Shown: in pieces, positions 1-9,766 of the stretch
Numbering within the stretch: position 1 is the first letter of the stretch
How the letters are laid out: each line of letters opens with the position of its first letter
Assembly (NCBI GenBank): GCA_027405735.1
Contig: JAPEHQ010000007.1
Location: 868,001-932,000 of the forward strand
Reading direction: 5' to 3'
DNA from: Mucor racemosus
Taxonomy: Eukaryota > Mucoromycota > Mucoromycetes > Mucorales > Mucoraceae
Length of the DNA stretch: 64,000 nucleotides
Translations under genes and position numbers: made by a program
Notes under the pieces: model-generated
Database searches by the model: none
Told to the model about the DNA's origin: nothing
The model's input: the letters and a program-made list of their open reading frames with translations, nothing else

Positions 1-1013
1 CTCACATTGGATTTCACTCTATCTTGTTCAGGTATAGCATTATGTGCGTCTCCTTCTCTCAGCATGCGAGCTACTAAATTTAAATGGGAACTAATATGAC
101 AAGCCTGTTTAATTGTTGTGTTAATTGCAGATATGCTAGCAATCGGTACTGCGATCGAGCAAGCGCTTAATAATTCGTGTGTATTGCAAAGAATCGAAGA
201 TGGAGAAAACTGTTCCAGTGTAGCCATCATCATTAATGCCGCATCTCGAATTTCTTGGGATACAGTAGATAAAAACAATGTTCTTCTATCATTATATTCA
301 TCTAAAGCACGATCAATGGCTTGTTGTGCCGCTGTTTGTTGTTCAGTTTGTTGTTGCAAAATCTCGGACTGTAATTGTGTGCAAGCGACAGAAAGTCGTT
401 CTCCAATATAAAAGAGTACAAAAGATAATAATAATGGTAATGCCGTCTCGTTGTGCGACCATCCAGTTATGACCAGCATAACAATTGCACTATATCGAAA
501 GCAGACGAGAGAATATACAAAATTATTGGATTGACGATCTCCCAGTATGAACCAGACCAATAACAAAATCCAACCTCCTAATAAAAGGGAATATAATGAA
601 CTAGCATTTGGTTTCAGGGCTAGATAGGCTGCGCTTGCTAAGCATAAGAATGTTGCAACTGTAGCAAGTAGTGATATTTCTCGCAATACTAATGTGTTTT
701 TGGCTTTAATAGGATTACAAGGTATTGACGATAAATTGATATCGATAATTTTATCATCTGCAAAAGTATCTTCTTCGAAACTCTGTTGTGATAACCACGT
801 TGACCGTAAATTGGATAATCTTGGCCTGGTTAAAGTATTGTTTTGAGGCTGCTGTTTTTGTTTATTGGTTACTAACTTGTCGTTTAGATTTGGAGGCAAA
901 GAAAACGTGGGTAGTGGTGTTGCTGTTGTTGCTTTCATGAACGCGTCTTGCAATTTGCTTGAATTTTCATCTAATTGAGGATCTTTTTTTAAAGCTGCCT
1001 CTGTTTCAAACAT
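1..1013 (-). CDS. Four-TM protein with histidine-kinase-like dimerisation region (partial, C-terminus outside window)
   Basis: An open frame runs from an ATG at 1013 to the window edge without a stop (337 codons seen). Residues 1-105 are polar. Hydrophobic segments at about 112-131, 139-157, 164-184 and 190-204 look like four membrane helices. A Gln-rich helical stretch (about 214-240) follows, then FLSTVSQEIRDA at about 247-258. This resembles the H-box of sensor histidine kinases (typically F-L-x-x-x-S-H-E-[IL]-R), but the phospho-acceptor His is replaced by Gln at about residue 253. A second helix (about 300-318) could complete the dimerisation hairpin. Kinase and receiver domains, if present, would lie beyond the edge. 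The family assignment rests on one motif plus architecture, so it is tentative. The protein could be a pseudokinase sensor or an unrelated membrane protein. The next gene (minus strand) ends 311 bp upstream. Confidence 0.45.
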   Translation of the reverse strand, partial: MFETEAALKKDPQLDENSSKLQDAFMKATTATPLPTFSLPPNLNDKLVTNKQKQQPQNNTLTRPRLSNLRSTWLSQQSFEEDTFADDKIIDINLSSIPCNPIKAKNTLVLREISLLATVATFLCLASAAYLALKPNASSLYSLLLGGWILLLVWFILGDRQSNNFVYSLVCFRYSAIVMLVITGWSHNETALPLLLSFVLFYIGERLSVACTQLQSEILQQQTEQQTAAQQAIDRALDEYNDRRTLFLSTVSQEIRDAALMMMATLEQFSPSSILCNTHELLSACSIAVPIASISAINTTIKQACHISSHLNLVARMLREGDAHNAIPEQDRVKSNV

Positions 1014-1324
1014 GTTTGTTATTTATATAAAATAGTAGAAGAGAAGGAAAAAAAACAAAAAAAAAACAATTAGCGACAAAATAGGGAAAATTGAGAACAA
1101 ATTGGAAGAATCATGATGGAAATAATGATGTTGATGATAGCAAAATTTATCATTTTTTCTATTTATTTTTTCTATGTTTTTCTCAATTGAGATGTTCACA
1201 AGGTTACATTGTCAAGTTCAAATCCTTGTTTAAGCTTATCAGTTCCTTGAATCACATTTAAATCATGTTTAAGAATTGTCTTTTGATCCTAATTAAAAGG
1301 GGGAGGAGTTTTGTTTTTAGTCTT

Positions 1325-2015
1325 TCAGCTTTCCATTTTACTTTTTCTTTTTACCTCTCCAAAATGAAAATGCCCAGTGAATTGCTGGTTTTCCAAAATA
1401 TACGGAAACCAATGTTTATCATCTGACCACATCTGATCAAAAGGAATTTGATCAAATGTATACCATTCGGGCCGCATTTCCTCAGTTCTAAAATCATCCT
1501 GTGAGTAAGTGGATCATCCGTCAGATTGCTATTTGAAAACTTACTCCTGAGGTGAACCTTTATACAAGGTTGTAACAAATATATGTGTTTCTAAACCAAC
1601 AAGATCTTTTTCAAATGTAAACATGAGCATACCCACTCGCTCTAAATCAATAGCTTCGATTTCTGCTTCTTCCTACGTTTGTACACACATGAAATCAAAT
1701 TTATAAACTTTCTTGATTTTCAAAATGCTACGTACCAACAACTCACGACGAGCACCTTCTTCAATTGTTTCTCCCTTTTCAACCTTACCACCAAATCCTA
1801 TGTTATTTGTTTGTTGAAGGCCAAATGCTGCCTGTTGATTTGACTTACCATTAAATTTTCCTGCACCGAACCCACGCTTCTTCATGCCCAACAAAACCTG
1901 TTCAGGAATGTAAATTCCTAATCCAAATTTATCATGAAATTTCACAGACCTTTTTTTCCTCTTTATCAATAGTGAGAATTAGTGTCAATAACTTTTTACT
2001 TGTTATTAATGTCAT
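1325..2015 (-). CDS. MTH1/NUDT1-type Nudix hydrolase (oxidised purine nucleoside triphosphatase), five exons
   Basis: Exons 2015-1950, 1897-1849, 1797-1736, 1672-1545 and 1487-1325 join in frame to a 155-residue protein, close to the 156 residues of human MTH1. All four introns are GT-AG, 51 to 63 bp. Conserved landmarks in order are [13 protein letters not shown] (residues 23-35, split from the start by intron 1), the Nudix box as [18 protein letters not shown] followed by LEEAE, with the catalytic REL-x-EE Glu residues present across intron 3, and a C-terminal EEMRPEW, MWSDD and WFPY series as in MTH1. By family knowledge it hydrolyses 8-oxo-dGTP and 2-OH-dATP to monophosphates and so sanitises the nucleotide pool in cytosol and mitochondria. 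The ATG at 2015 was chosen because it gives TLILTI directly before the MTH1-conserved LLGMKKRG. The longer unspliced frame from 1969 reads through introns and is not credible. Confidence 0.9.
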
Positions 2016-2519
2016 GGTTATGCTTGTGTTTAGTAATTAAAATGAGATAGGACCGCAGCAATAGCACAATTGTAAGTTTCGCATGTTGAAACTGACTGTC
2101 TTTTTCGCTTGGATCAATGCTATTGATACAGTTGATCCATGGTGTTTGATGCTTTGTTGACGTTCCTTTTGCGTCAAAATGTTATATTCAATGAGCACAA
2201 GGAATATACACCTATGAGGTTTGAAGGGTTGTAGTATTTCATTGTATTTTTCAAAGCAAAATAAAAAATATATAGTCTTCTGTACGTCAATGTTTCAGAC
2301 TTCATCAGCCATAATACATATATTTTAATCATTTTTTTTTGTCTATTCAGCAGAGTTACATACTAAAATAAAGCAATATTACAAAAGCTACACAATTTAA
2401 CATTACACTGATGTTTTTAGTTTCAAAAATTACGACAATCTCAAAACATTTTAAGCGCCCCTAGGATCTTTTAATAATACCATTTGCTCCAGTAAAATAA
2501 GTTACACTATTCATATTAT
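2016..2519. other. Intergenic stretch, no gene seen
   Basis: Upstream flank of the Nudix gene, AT-rich, with no coding frame, RNA gene or clear repeat. It ends where the R1 repeat similarity begins. Confidence 0.5.
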
Positions 2520-3021
2520 TCAAAAGATAGATTCAACTGAAAGCTATTCTGTCGATTTTGTTTCAACAAAAAATATCGATTTTTCATTGAGAAAACTGAA
2601 ATCATAGCCTACAGTATAGCTCACAGCCTATTCCAACTGAGTTCCAAAATCAATTCGTACAAACTGATCCAAAAATGAATAAAAAAACTAGTTTATTTAA
2701 AAGCTCACGAACTGCAAAGTAAGTTGGACTAGCGTATTAAATGATGTTTGTACATCTTTAGATTATGCATCTAATAATACAAGATTTAGTCAAATGTTTC
2801 ACATTAAATCTAATGTAAAATGCAGTCGAAATTTTAAAGATTTTTTGAGTATACACATCACTTTTTATAATAATAATTCAAATGTAAATTATTGAGATGA
2901 TGAGCGGCAAAATTATCTATCGATCTAGCTATCACTGAGCATTTCAGCTCCATTTTTCGCAGAGAAAACGAACTTTTTGTCAATTTTTTTTCAAATCCAG
3001 AATTTGGGGATGAGGGTATAT
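2520..3021 (+). repeat. R1 repeat copy A, left fragment
   Basis: Similar throughout to the R1 copies at 23836, 34900, 41300 and 62700: the same order of blocks including ACTGCAAAGTAAGTTGGAC, the AATTATCTATCGAT segment and the final GGGATGAGGGTATA. It stops at 3021, where the Ty3 element was inserted. The last five bases, TATAT (3017-3021), are one copy of the target-site duplication. Confidence 0.8.
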
Positions 3022-3464
3022 TGTTGTATTTGCATATATAAATGTACCTTAAATCGTAGTTTAAATATGACAATAAACTATGCCTTAACATATTTAGCAT
3101 ATGTGTCATATAAACACTGTAAATGATTACCCTGATAATCACACAAGCTAAGTTCTGATAATCTAGACTTAGAATAAAAGATAGAAAGTAAAGAATATTA
3201 ATAATTAGTGTTGCCAAGAGCAACTAAAGACTTTAGACTGATCATCTATATCTGAATATAATTACATTAGCATAAGTGAGGAGTGACACTAAATTTTAGT
3301 ATGAGAACACTGTTCTAGACAGGTGTGTAAGCAATCCTTAAATCAAATATAAATAGCAGTAGACATTCACCCTTCATTTGATTTTCCCCATCTCGTTTTT
3401 ATATTTAATAAAGATTGACCAATTCTCACGTACTTATCTTTCTTTATTACATACATTTACAACA
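3022..3464 (+). repeat. 5' LTR of the Ty3 element
   Basis: TG...CA termini with an inverted TGTTGT/ACAACA. It contains a TATA box TATAAATA at 3348-3355 and a polyadenylation signal AATAAA at 3407-3412. R therefore probably lies around 3375-3440, depending on the real start site. Confidence 0.95.
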
Positions 3465-3480
3465 TTTTTTTACGTGAATT
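3421..3480 (+). promoter_or_regulatory. Candidate self-priming region (primer-binding site)
   Basis: The sequence after the LTR is TTTTTTTACGTGAATT. Its TACGTGAATT (3471-3480) is complementary to AATTCtcACGTA at 3421-3432, with a two-base bulge. Tf1/sushi-type elements are known to prime reverse transcription with the folded 5' end of their own RNA. If transcription starts near 3421, this pairing could serve that role. This is inference only. Confidence 0.3.
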
Positions 3481-3485
3481 ATATC

Positions 3486-6400
3486 ATGTCAAACTCCCCT
3501 CAAAACGAACAATTCACTTTTGGTATCTCTACAGATTTACCCAAACAACAATATCAGGAAGATGTTCCTATGGAAGATCTGAATGAACCTATTACGGTTA
3601 CCCCAATCGATGAAGGTGAAGAAGAAAATGGCTCCTCTTTCTCTGCCTCCTCTGTGAAGCCTCCTGCAAGAAAAAAACTCGCCATGGTAAAGGACTTACC
3701 AAAGTTCAAGATCTTGAGTGACGATATGAAGGATACCGCAGACGCATTCGTAACAGTCAACCAATATTTCAAGGCTTTCGAAAGAACGTTCCGCATGCAG
3801 AACGTTGAATTACAAGACAATTGGAAAGACAATTTAGCAAATGTAATTGGAATTGACCATGCCGATTGGTATGCGGATACAATTGAAGCCGATCAAACAA
3901 TAAGTTATGTAAAAGCCAAAGCCTTAATCATGGACCATGTGGAATCCCCTGCTAAAGCAATCAACATGTTTAATAAGCTCGTACTCCTCAAACAAAAGCC
4001 TGGTGAACCCGCCTCTGATTTTGGTAAACGTTTCCTGCGTGCTGCTCATGCTGCTCAATGTTCGGACAGTAACTTTTTGGCAAGACTTTATATGAATAAT
4101 CTGCAGCCATACCTTAACCTTAGCGTCAGAACATCCCTTAGTAGTCATCTTGGAATCTCCTTTTTACACCGTTTGAAATCTTTTAGACAAGTTGAAGCTC
4201 TAATCAGTGGCCTAGAAGTTCAAGCACAAGATGATCCTTTTATTTCCAATAGTAACAAGAAACGTATTCATAACCATGAACCTAAAACCAAGGGAGAAAC
4301 TACTATAAACAATAAACCATCAAACAAACTCTGCTTTTACTGTAATAAACCTTGGAGTAAAGGCCATCGTTGTTCTGAGTTTCTGGAACATAAACGATCC
4401 TCCCAAGGCCAAAAAGTAGTTCCCCAAGTAAGAAATCTAAAAATTGACAACCTTATAAGTCAGTGGACTAATTTTGAAAATGAAAACAGTAATGATCATA
4501 ATAGCGATGAGGCAATTGATAATGCTATTGCCAATAGTGAAGACAACAATCGTAAGTGTCGAAGTATTAAACAAGAATACAATAACTTGGTAACTAATAA
4601 TCCTTTCTCTTTGTATACTCCACTTTTAATACAAAACATTAGAGGAATAGGGCTTGTCGATACTGGTAGTGAATTATCTGTTATAAGTAAAAAATTCATT
4701 TTATTAAATAAAATTCCTTTTGTTACAAATAATAATAATGCCATCTTAAGACTTGCTGGAAAAAACAATACAATAAATAGAATAGGTCGCACTGAGCCAA
4801 TTGAGATAAAATATAATGGTAAAACATCGACTCATACATTTGAAATCATTGAATTCGATGACAACGATCAAACGGATGTAATTCTCGGTTATGAAATCTT
4901 ACCTAAACTTGGAATTGCATTAACCGGTGTAGCACATAATTTTGATGATACGGTGATATTTGATGATTCAATCAATGATGAAATAATTCCTAATAATACA
5001 CCTGCTGGTTCTATAGAGGAGCAAAAGTATTTCATAAAGGAAATAAGACCACTGCTTGACGTAAATCAATCCATCTCTAAACACAGTTTCTGTACAGTAC
5101 CAGAATCAGTTATACATTTAAATACAGTTGAAGGTAGATATGTAAACATACCTCAATATCCAATTCCTTATAAATTGAGACCAAAAATCCAGGAAACAAT
5201 TGAAACTTGGATAGCTAATGGTACAATTGAAAAAGCCCCCGTGAATACCAAATGGAATTCCCCTCTAACTCTTGCTGCAAAAAAAGATAGCCAAGGTAAT
5301 AAATCGGATACAAATAAGCGTGTATGTTTGGATACTCGTGCCCTCAATAACATTCTAATTGATGACGATGTGCAAAGTCTCCCAAATATACCTGATATCT
5401 TCCATCAATTAGCCGGCTATTCCGTATTCACCACTTTTGATGCTTTTTCAGCTTTCCACAGATTTGAAATTTTCAAATCGGATAGGGTCAAAACTTCATG
5501 GACCTCACCCATTGATGGTACGCAATTCTGTTTCAAGGGCTCGCCGTACGGTATAAAATTCCTCAGTAATGTTTACCAAAGGGTCATGACACGTTTATTC
5601 AACAACGAATACGAATATTGTGATTCCATAGACAATTCTGATCAAAAAGGAATTCACCAAAAACGTCGAAACCCATTAAAAGGCCATATAGCGTACTTTG
5701 TGGACGATTTAGTCTGTTTCTCCCGTAACATGGAAGAACATTTAATCCATGTAAAAGAAGTTATTCGTATTCTGAACAAAGTAAATTTAATATTAAACAT
5801 CGATAAATGTCATTTTGCTCAAAAAAGTATCAACTTACTTGGTTTCTCTGTCTCTGAACAAGGAAAAACAATTGATACGCGCAAAATTTCCAACATTGAA
5901 TCATGGCCACATCCTAAAACTGGTACCGATATTCAACGCTTCTTAGGTCTAGTTAACTATATGCGTGACCACATTCCTAAAGCTTCTGCGCTAATGGCTC
6001 CTTTGGATAAAATTCGCAACGCTAAAGTGATTACGGATAAAGAATGGACTCCAGCAATTGAGACACATTTTCAGACTATAAAAAAAGTATTAGTTTCAAA
6101 TGTTGTATTAAGCCCTCCTGATTTAAACCATCCCTACACAGTCTACACGGATTCGAGTTCTTATGGTATTGGTTGTGCACTTTGTCAAGAATATACATAT
6201 GAAGATACAGATGTAAATAAGGGAAAAAGTAAATTTTCGACATCACCTGTACCTTCAACATCAAATGATAACGAGTCAAAGTATACAAACAAGGGCATAA
6301 ACACTAAGCCTCCTGTCAAAAAGGTTATTAAATATGTGGGTTTTATGGCACGATCTCTTTCTTCATCTGAACGTAACTATAGTACCACGAAAAGAGAATT

Positions 6401-8294
6401 ATTAGCTATTATTTTTGCATTGCAAAAGTTTAGAAAATTCCTTTGGGGTACCAAATTCGAAATTATGTGCGATCATCGTGCACTAACATACATCCACACT
6501 CAAAAGCATGCCAATAGTATGATTTTAAATTGGTTTGAATATTTACAAGACTTCAATTTTGATGTCATATACTTACCAGGCGTTGATAATGTTTTGGCAG
6601 ATCGCCTCAGTCGATTGTTTCCACCAATGGATTACAATCTGGGGGAGGATGTGCTCGATAAAAGCAATAAAATGTCTTATAAACGAAAAAATATCAAGTT
6701 CAAAAAGATAAATGGTACCATTAGAGCCATAAAAATAGACAATAAAAACAAGTTTAACATTAAGCATGTGAATTATAAACATGGTGATTATCTGACACCA
6801 CCTGAAAATGAACGCAAAGCTTTACTGTTAAGAGCGCATGTATTTGGACATTTTGGTGCAGAAAATATAATTAAATCTCTACATAACGATGGTATCCACT
6901 GGCCAAACTTAGCAGTAGATGCAGTTGAATTAGTTAAAGCCTGCAGTTCATGTCAAAAACATAATATAACTAAGAGAGGATATCAACCTCTACGCCCAAT
7001 TTATTCTTATATACCTGGTGATCATTGGTCTATTGATCTTGCTGAATTACCCTTGTCAACAAATGGTTATAAATATCTTTTAGTAATGGTAGACATTTGT
7101 ACTCGCTTTTGTATATTAAGATGTATGAAAAATAAACTTGCTACGACAATGGCAACACATTTAGTACAAGTGTTTTCAGACTTTGGATACCCGTCTAAGT
7201 TGTCATTTGATAATGGATCCGAGAATTCCAATATAATCATACAAGTATTATGTGAAACAATGAACATTGACAGACGACTAATATCAGCATATAATGCAGC
7301 TAGTAACGGCACAGCGGAACGTTGGGTTCAGTCTTCAAAATTAGCTATAGCCAAAGCAGTTGAAGGAGCTGGACATCTATGGGATCTATATACACCAGGT
7401 GTGCAACTTGCTCTAAACAACAAAGTATCAAAGCGATTAAACACACCACCATTTAATCTCATGTTTGCAAGAAGAATGAATGCTTTTATTGATTACAGGC
7501 AAAGCGATAAAGAGAAATCTAGTGTTATGTCTTATGAAGAACTTATTGAAAGGATAGACCATATGAATGAAATTGTATTCCCAGCCATAAATGATAAAAC
7601 AGATAAATATGTAAATAACATGAGGGACAATTTTGATAAATATAAGAATGTCGTAAGCGACTATCCATCCGGAACTCATGTTATGGTGCGCATTCCAACG
7701 TTGAAAGGAGCATTGATGCCATCCTATGAAGGCCCCTACACTATAATCCGAAAAACTAAAGGTGGCTCTTATGTATTACAAAATGAAACAGGTGTTTTGA
7801 TGAGCCGTGATTATGCCCCAAGAGAATTAAAAGTTGTAAGCAAAGATAACATCGATGATGATAGCGAAACTTATGAAATTGAGGACATCTTGGATCACAA
7901 AGGTACAGGTAAAAACATTGAATATAAAATACGTTGGAAAGGCTACAGTCATGAGCATGATTTATGGTTAAAACCCGAAATGATTACGCATGAATCCACA
8001 ATCCAACAATATTGGAGAAGAAGGCTCGGTAAAGATTATAAACCTTATAAAAATAGTAAACCACTTTCTTTCACTGATACTCTTAAAACCAATAAGAATG
8101 GTAAACTAAAAAATGTTGACAAATTACTTGTGTCACTACAAGACGACATTACACCTAAGAATGCAACAACTGTTAATAGGAACATGAAAAGAAAGTATAC
8201 AACTACTAAACCTGCCAATCAAAATAATAGTAGTACAAGCAATCATAATACTACCTTCAAACGTAGTAAGAAGAACAGTACAAATACTAAATAA
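3486..8294 (+). CDS. Gag-Pol polyprotein of Ty3/Gypsy chromovirus-type element
   Basis: A single frame of 1602 residues from the ATG at 3486, the first ATG in this frame after the LTR. An in-frame ATG at 3378 lies inside the LTR and is an unlikely start. Domains in order: Gag (about 60-270); zinc knuckle C-x2-C-x7-H-x-C at about 283; aspartic protease with DTGS at 392; reverse transcriptase with FVDD, first Asp at 740; RNase H beginning with YTDSSS at about 889; integrase with an HHCC zinc-binding region from about 1118 and catalytic D1184, D1242, E1278 (DD35E); C-terminal chromodomain at about 1460-1510; basic tail. There is no frameshift between gag and pol, as in Tf1/sushi-like elements. 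The chromodomain is expected to steer integration towards methylated-histone chromatin. All catalytic motifs look intact. Confidence 0.97.
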   Translation: MSNSPQNEQFTFGISTDLPKQQYQEDVPMEDLNEPITVTPIDEGEEENGSSFSASSVKPPARKKLAMVKDLPKFKILSDDMKDTADAFVTVNQYFKAFERTFRMQNVELQDNWKDNLANVIGIDHADWYADTIEADQTISYVKAKALIMDHVESPAKAINMFNKLVLLKQKPGEPASDFGKRFLRAAHAAQCSDSNFLARLYMNNLQPYLNLSVRTSLSSHLGISFLHRLKSFRQVEALISGLEVQAQDDPFISNSNKKRIHNHEPKTKGETTINNKPSNKLCFYCNKPWSKGHRCSEFLEHKRSSQGQKVVPQVRNLKIDNLISQWTNFENENSNDHNSDEAIDNAIANSEDNNRKCRSIKQEYNNLVTNNPFSLYTPLLIQNIRGIGLVDTGSELSVISKKFILLNKIPFVTNNNNAILRLAGKNNTINRIGRTEPIEIKYNGKTSTHTFEIIEFDDNDQTDVILGYEILPKLGIALTGVAHNFDDTVIFDDSINDEIIPNNTPAGSIEEQKYFIKEIRPLLDVNQSISKHSFCTVPESVIHLNTVEGRYVNIPQYPIPYKLRPKIQETIETWIANGTIEKAPVNTKWNSPLTLAAKKDSQGNKSDTNKRVCLDTRALNNILIDDDVQSLPNIPDIFHQLAGYSVFTTFDAFSAFHRFEIFKSDRVKTSWTSPIDGTQFCFKGSPYGIKFLSNVYQRVMTRLFNNEYEYCDSIDNSDQKGIHQKRRNPLKGHIAYFVDDLVCFSRNMEEHLIHVKEVIRILNKVNLILNIDKCHFAQKSINLLGFSVSEQGKTIDTRKISNIESWPHPKTGTDIQRFLGLVNYMRDHIPKASALMAPLDKIRNAKVITDKEWTPAIETHFQTIKKVLVSNVVLSPPDLNHPYTVYTDSSSYGIGCALCQEYTYEDTDVNKGKSKFSTSPVPSTSNDNESKYTNKGINTKPPVKKVIKYVGFMARSLSSSERNYSTTKRELLAIIFALQKFRKFLWGTKFEIMCDHRALTYIHTQKHANSMILNWFEYLQDFNFDVIYLPGVDNVLADRLSRLFPPMDYNLGEDVLDKSNKMSYKRKNIKFKKINGTIRAIKIDNKNKFNIKHVNYKHGDYLTPPENERKALLLRAHVFGHFGAENIIKSLHNDGIHWPNLAVDAVELVKACSSCQKHNITKRGYQPLRPIYSYIPGDHWSIDLAELPLSTNGYKYLLVMVDICTRFCILRCMKNKLATTMATHLVQVFSDFGYPSKLSFDNGSENSNIIIQVLCETMNIDRRLISAYNAASNGTAERWVQSSKLAIAKAVEGAGHLWDLYTPGVQLALNNKVSKRLNTPPFNLMFARRMNAFIDYRQSDKEKSSVMSYEELIERIDHMNEIVFPAINDKTDKYVNNMRDNFDKYKNVVSDYPSGTHVMVRIPTLKGALMPSYEGPYTIIRKTKGGSYVLQNETGVLMSRDYAPRELKVVSKDNIDDDSETYEIEDILDHKGTGKNIEYKIRWKGYSHEHDLWLKPEMITHESTIQQYWRRRLGKDYKPYKNSKPLSFTDTLKTNKNGKLKNVDKLLVSLQDDITPKNATTVNRNMKRKYTTTKPANQNNSSTSNHNTTFKRSKKNSTNTK

Positions 8295-8318
8295 AAGAAC
8301 AAGCGGCTTATTCAGCCT

Positions 8319-8330
8319 GGTGGGAGGTGA
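8319..8330 (+). promoter_or_regulatory. Polypurine tract of the Ty3 element
   Basis: GGTGGGAGGTGA sits immediately 5' of the 3' LTR, the position and composition expected of the plus-strand primer. Confidence 0.8.
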
Positions 8331-8773
8331 TGTTGTATTTGCATATATAAATGTACCTTAAATCGTAGTTTAAATATGACAATAAACTATGCCTTAACAT
8401 ATTTAGCATATGTGTCATATAAACACTGTAAATGATTACCCTGATAATCACACAAGCTAAGTTCTGATAATCTAGACTTAGAATAAAAGATAGAAAGTAA
8501 AGAATATTAATAATTAGTGTTGCCAAGAGCAACTAAAGACTTTAGACTGATCATCTATATCTGAATATAATTACATTAGCATAAGTGAGGAGTGACACTA
8601 AATTTTAGTATGAGAACACTGTTCTAGACAGGTGTGTAAGCAATCCTTAAATCAAATATAAATAGCAGTAGACATTCACCCTTCATTTGATTTTCCCCAT
8701 CTCGTTTTTATATTTAATAAAGATTGACCAATTCTCACGTACTTATCTTTCTTTATTACATACATTTACAACA
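8331..8773 (+). repeat. 3' LTR of the Ty3 element
   Basis: 443 bp, with no differences from the 5' LTR seen on reading. It is followed by the second TATAT duplication at 8774-8778. Confidence 0.95.
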
Positions 8774-9302
8774 TATATAAGGGAAAAATTGAAGCTGGAA
8801 GCGAAGGTAACTCTTTGTACACATTTCTGAAGATATCTCCACGAAAAATCAATATTTTGAGAAAAACTAAGTTGGATCCGAGAGAGCTTAACGAGGTTGA
8901 TAATATGAATATAAAAAAAATGCTGCTCAATTTAACGAATATTTTGAAATCGACTACAAAAATATCAAAAAAAGGACATAAAATAGTAAAAAAAAAAAAA
9001 AGTGCTTGGAATTCTTTTATATTTAAATATGTTATATAGCGCTTTAAACCAAGTAAGTTTTATTATTAAAGATTGCTAGTATATCTTAATTTTTTGCAGA
9101 GATATTCAGGCTTGAAGTTTTGGTTTTTAGTAGTAAAATACCTGTAAAAATCTAAAACATTAGCACTAAAAAAAATTATACCAACTGCTAACAATAGGAT
9201 ATTTCCAGAAACGCGTTTTTGGATTAACGTTGGACACCTCAGGTACCACTAAATATAATTTTATTATGTTGTTATTTAATGAAAAAAAATGTAGAGCATG
9301 AT
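8774..9302 (+). repeat. R1 repeat copy A, second fragment
   Basis: Resumes exactly where the left fragment stopped (TATATAAGGGAAAAATTGAAGC) and is colinear with the right halves of other R1 copies. The frame at 8815-9039 is chance coding within the repeat. It ends at the solo LTR, with ATGAT (9298-9302) as target duplication. Confidence 0.85.
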
Positions 9303-9612
9303 TGATTTATCGAGACTTTGTAAATTAAAATCAACGTAAAAAGTACCGTTTATTAGAATGAATTAGATATGGGTTTATATAGTTATTGGAATTGTGTGAT
9401 AAGATCTAATGGACAGGGATCCATTAGATGTGACAATAGATATTATTATTAATGTGTATGGATATAACATGTTATGTTTCAGTTGTAATATTGCTATAAG
9501 TTATGTTTCATTAGTAGTTCCTGGGTGACAGGAACCAGTTACTGGATAGATAAGATCTGCTAGATTTGTCGGAGATCTTCTATATATCGAATGTTGTAAT
9601 TCTGATAGATCA
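9303..9612 (+). mobile_element. Solo LTR (310 bp) with ATGAT target duplication
   Basis: Starts TGATTTATC and ends GATAGATCA (nine-base inverted ends, one mismatch). Flanked by ATGAT at 9298-9302 and 9613-9617. A second copy sits at 39187-39499 with a different duplication, which fixes both ends. It holds two hairpins: ATCTAATGGA with TCCATTAGAT, and GTTCCTG with CAGGAAC. It is unrelated to the 443-bp LTR of the complete element. No internal retrotransposon sequence is present. Confidence 0.85.
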
Positions 9613-9766
9613 ATGATGAAGAAAAAGTCGGACCTAGTTTTTAGGGGAAACGTAGTAAATTTTACTTGTTTTGAGTCTTTCATGAGATATAAAATAAATT
9701 TAGGAACAACCTGTATAATGCGACCAAGTTATGGTTATTATGCCTTATCTAAGGTATACCCTGAAA
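9613..9766 (+). repeat. R1 repeat copy A, third fragment
   Basis: Continues the R1 right half (compare 42480-42620) up to the hAT-like insertion. The 105-codon frame starting here runs across the insertion junction and is not a gene. Confidence 0.8.

Larger units (their letters stand above)
3022..8773 (+). mobile_element. Complete Ty3/Gypsy chromodomain LTR retrotransposon
   Basis: Two 443-bp LTRs (3022-3464 and 8331-8773) read as identical. Each begins TGTTGT and ends ACAACA. A perfect 5-bp duplication, TATAT, flanks the element (3017-3021 and 8774-8778), and other R1 copies show the unoccupied site GGGTATATAAGGG. The element has one uninterrupted gag-pol frame with integrase DD35E and a chromodomain, and a purine-rich tract (8319-8330) directly before the 3' LTR. 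Identical LTRs, intact coding and an intact duplication indicate a very recent insertion that may still be active. No canonical tRNA primer site starting TGG follows the 5' LTR. Confidence 0.95.

Noticed and set aside
3378..3485. Extended N-terminus of the gag-pol frame beginning at 3378
   Set aside because: It lies inside the LTR around the expected transcription start and polyadenylation signal. The ATG at 3486, just after the LTR, is the credible start.
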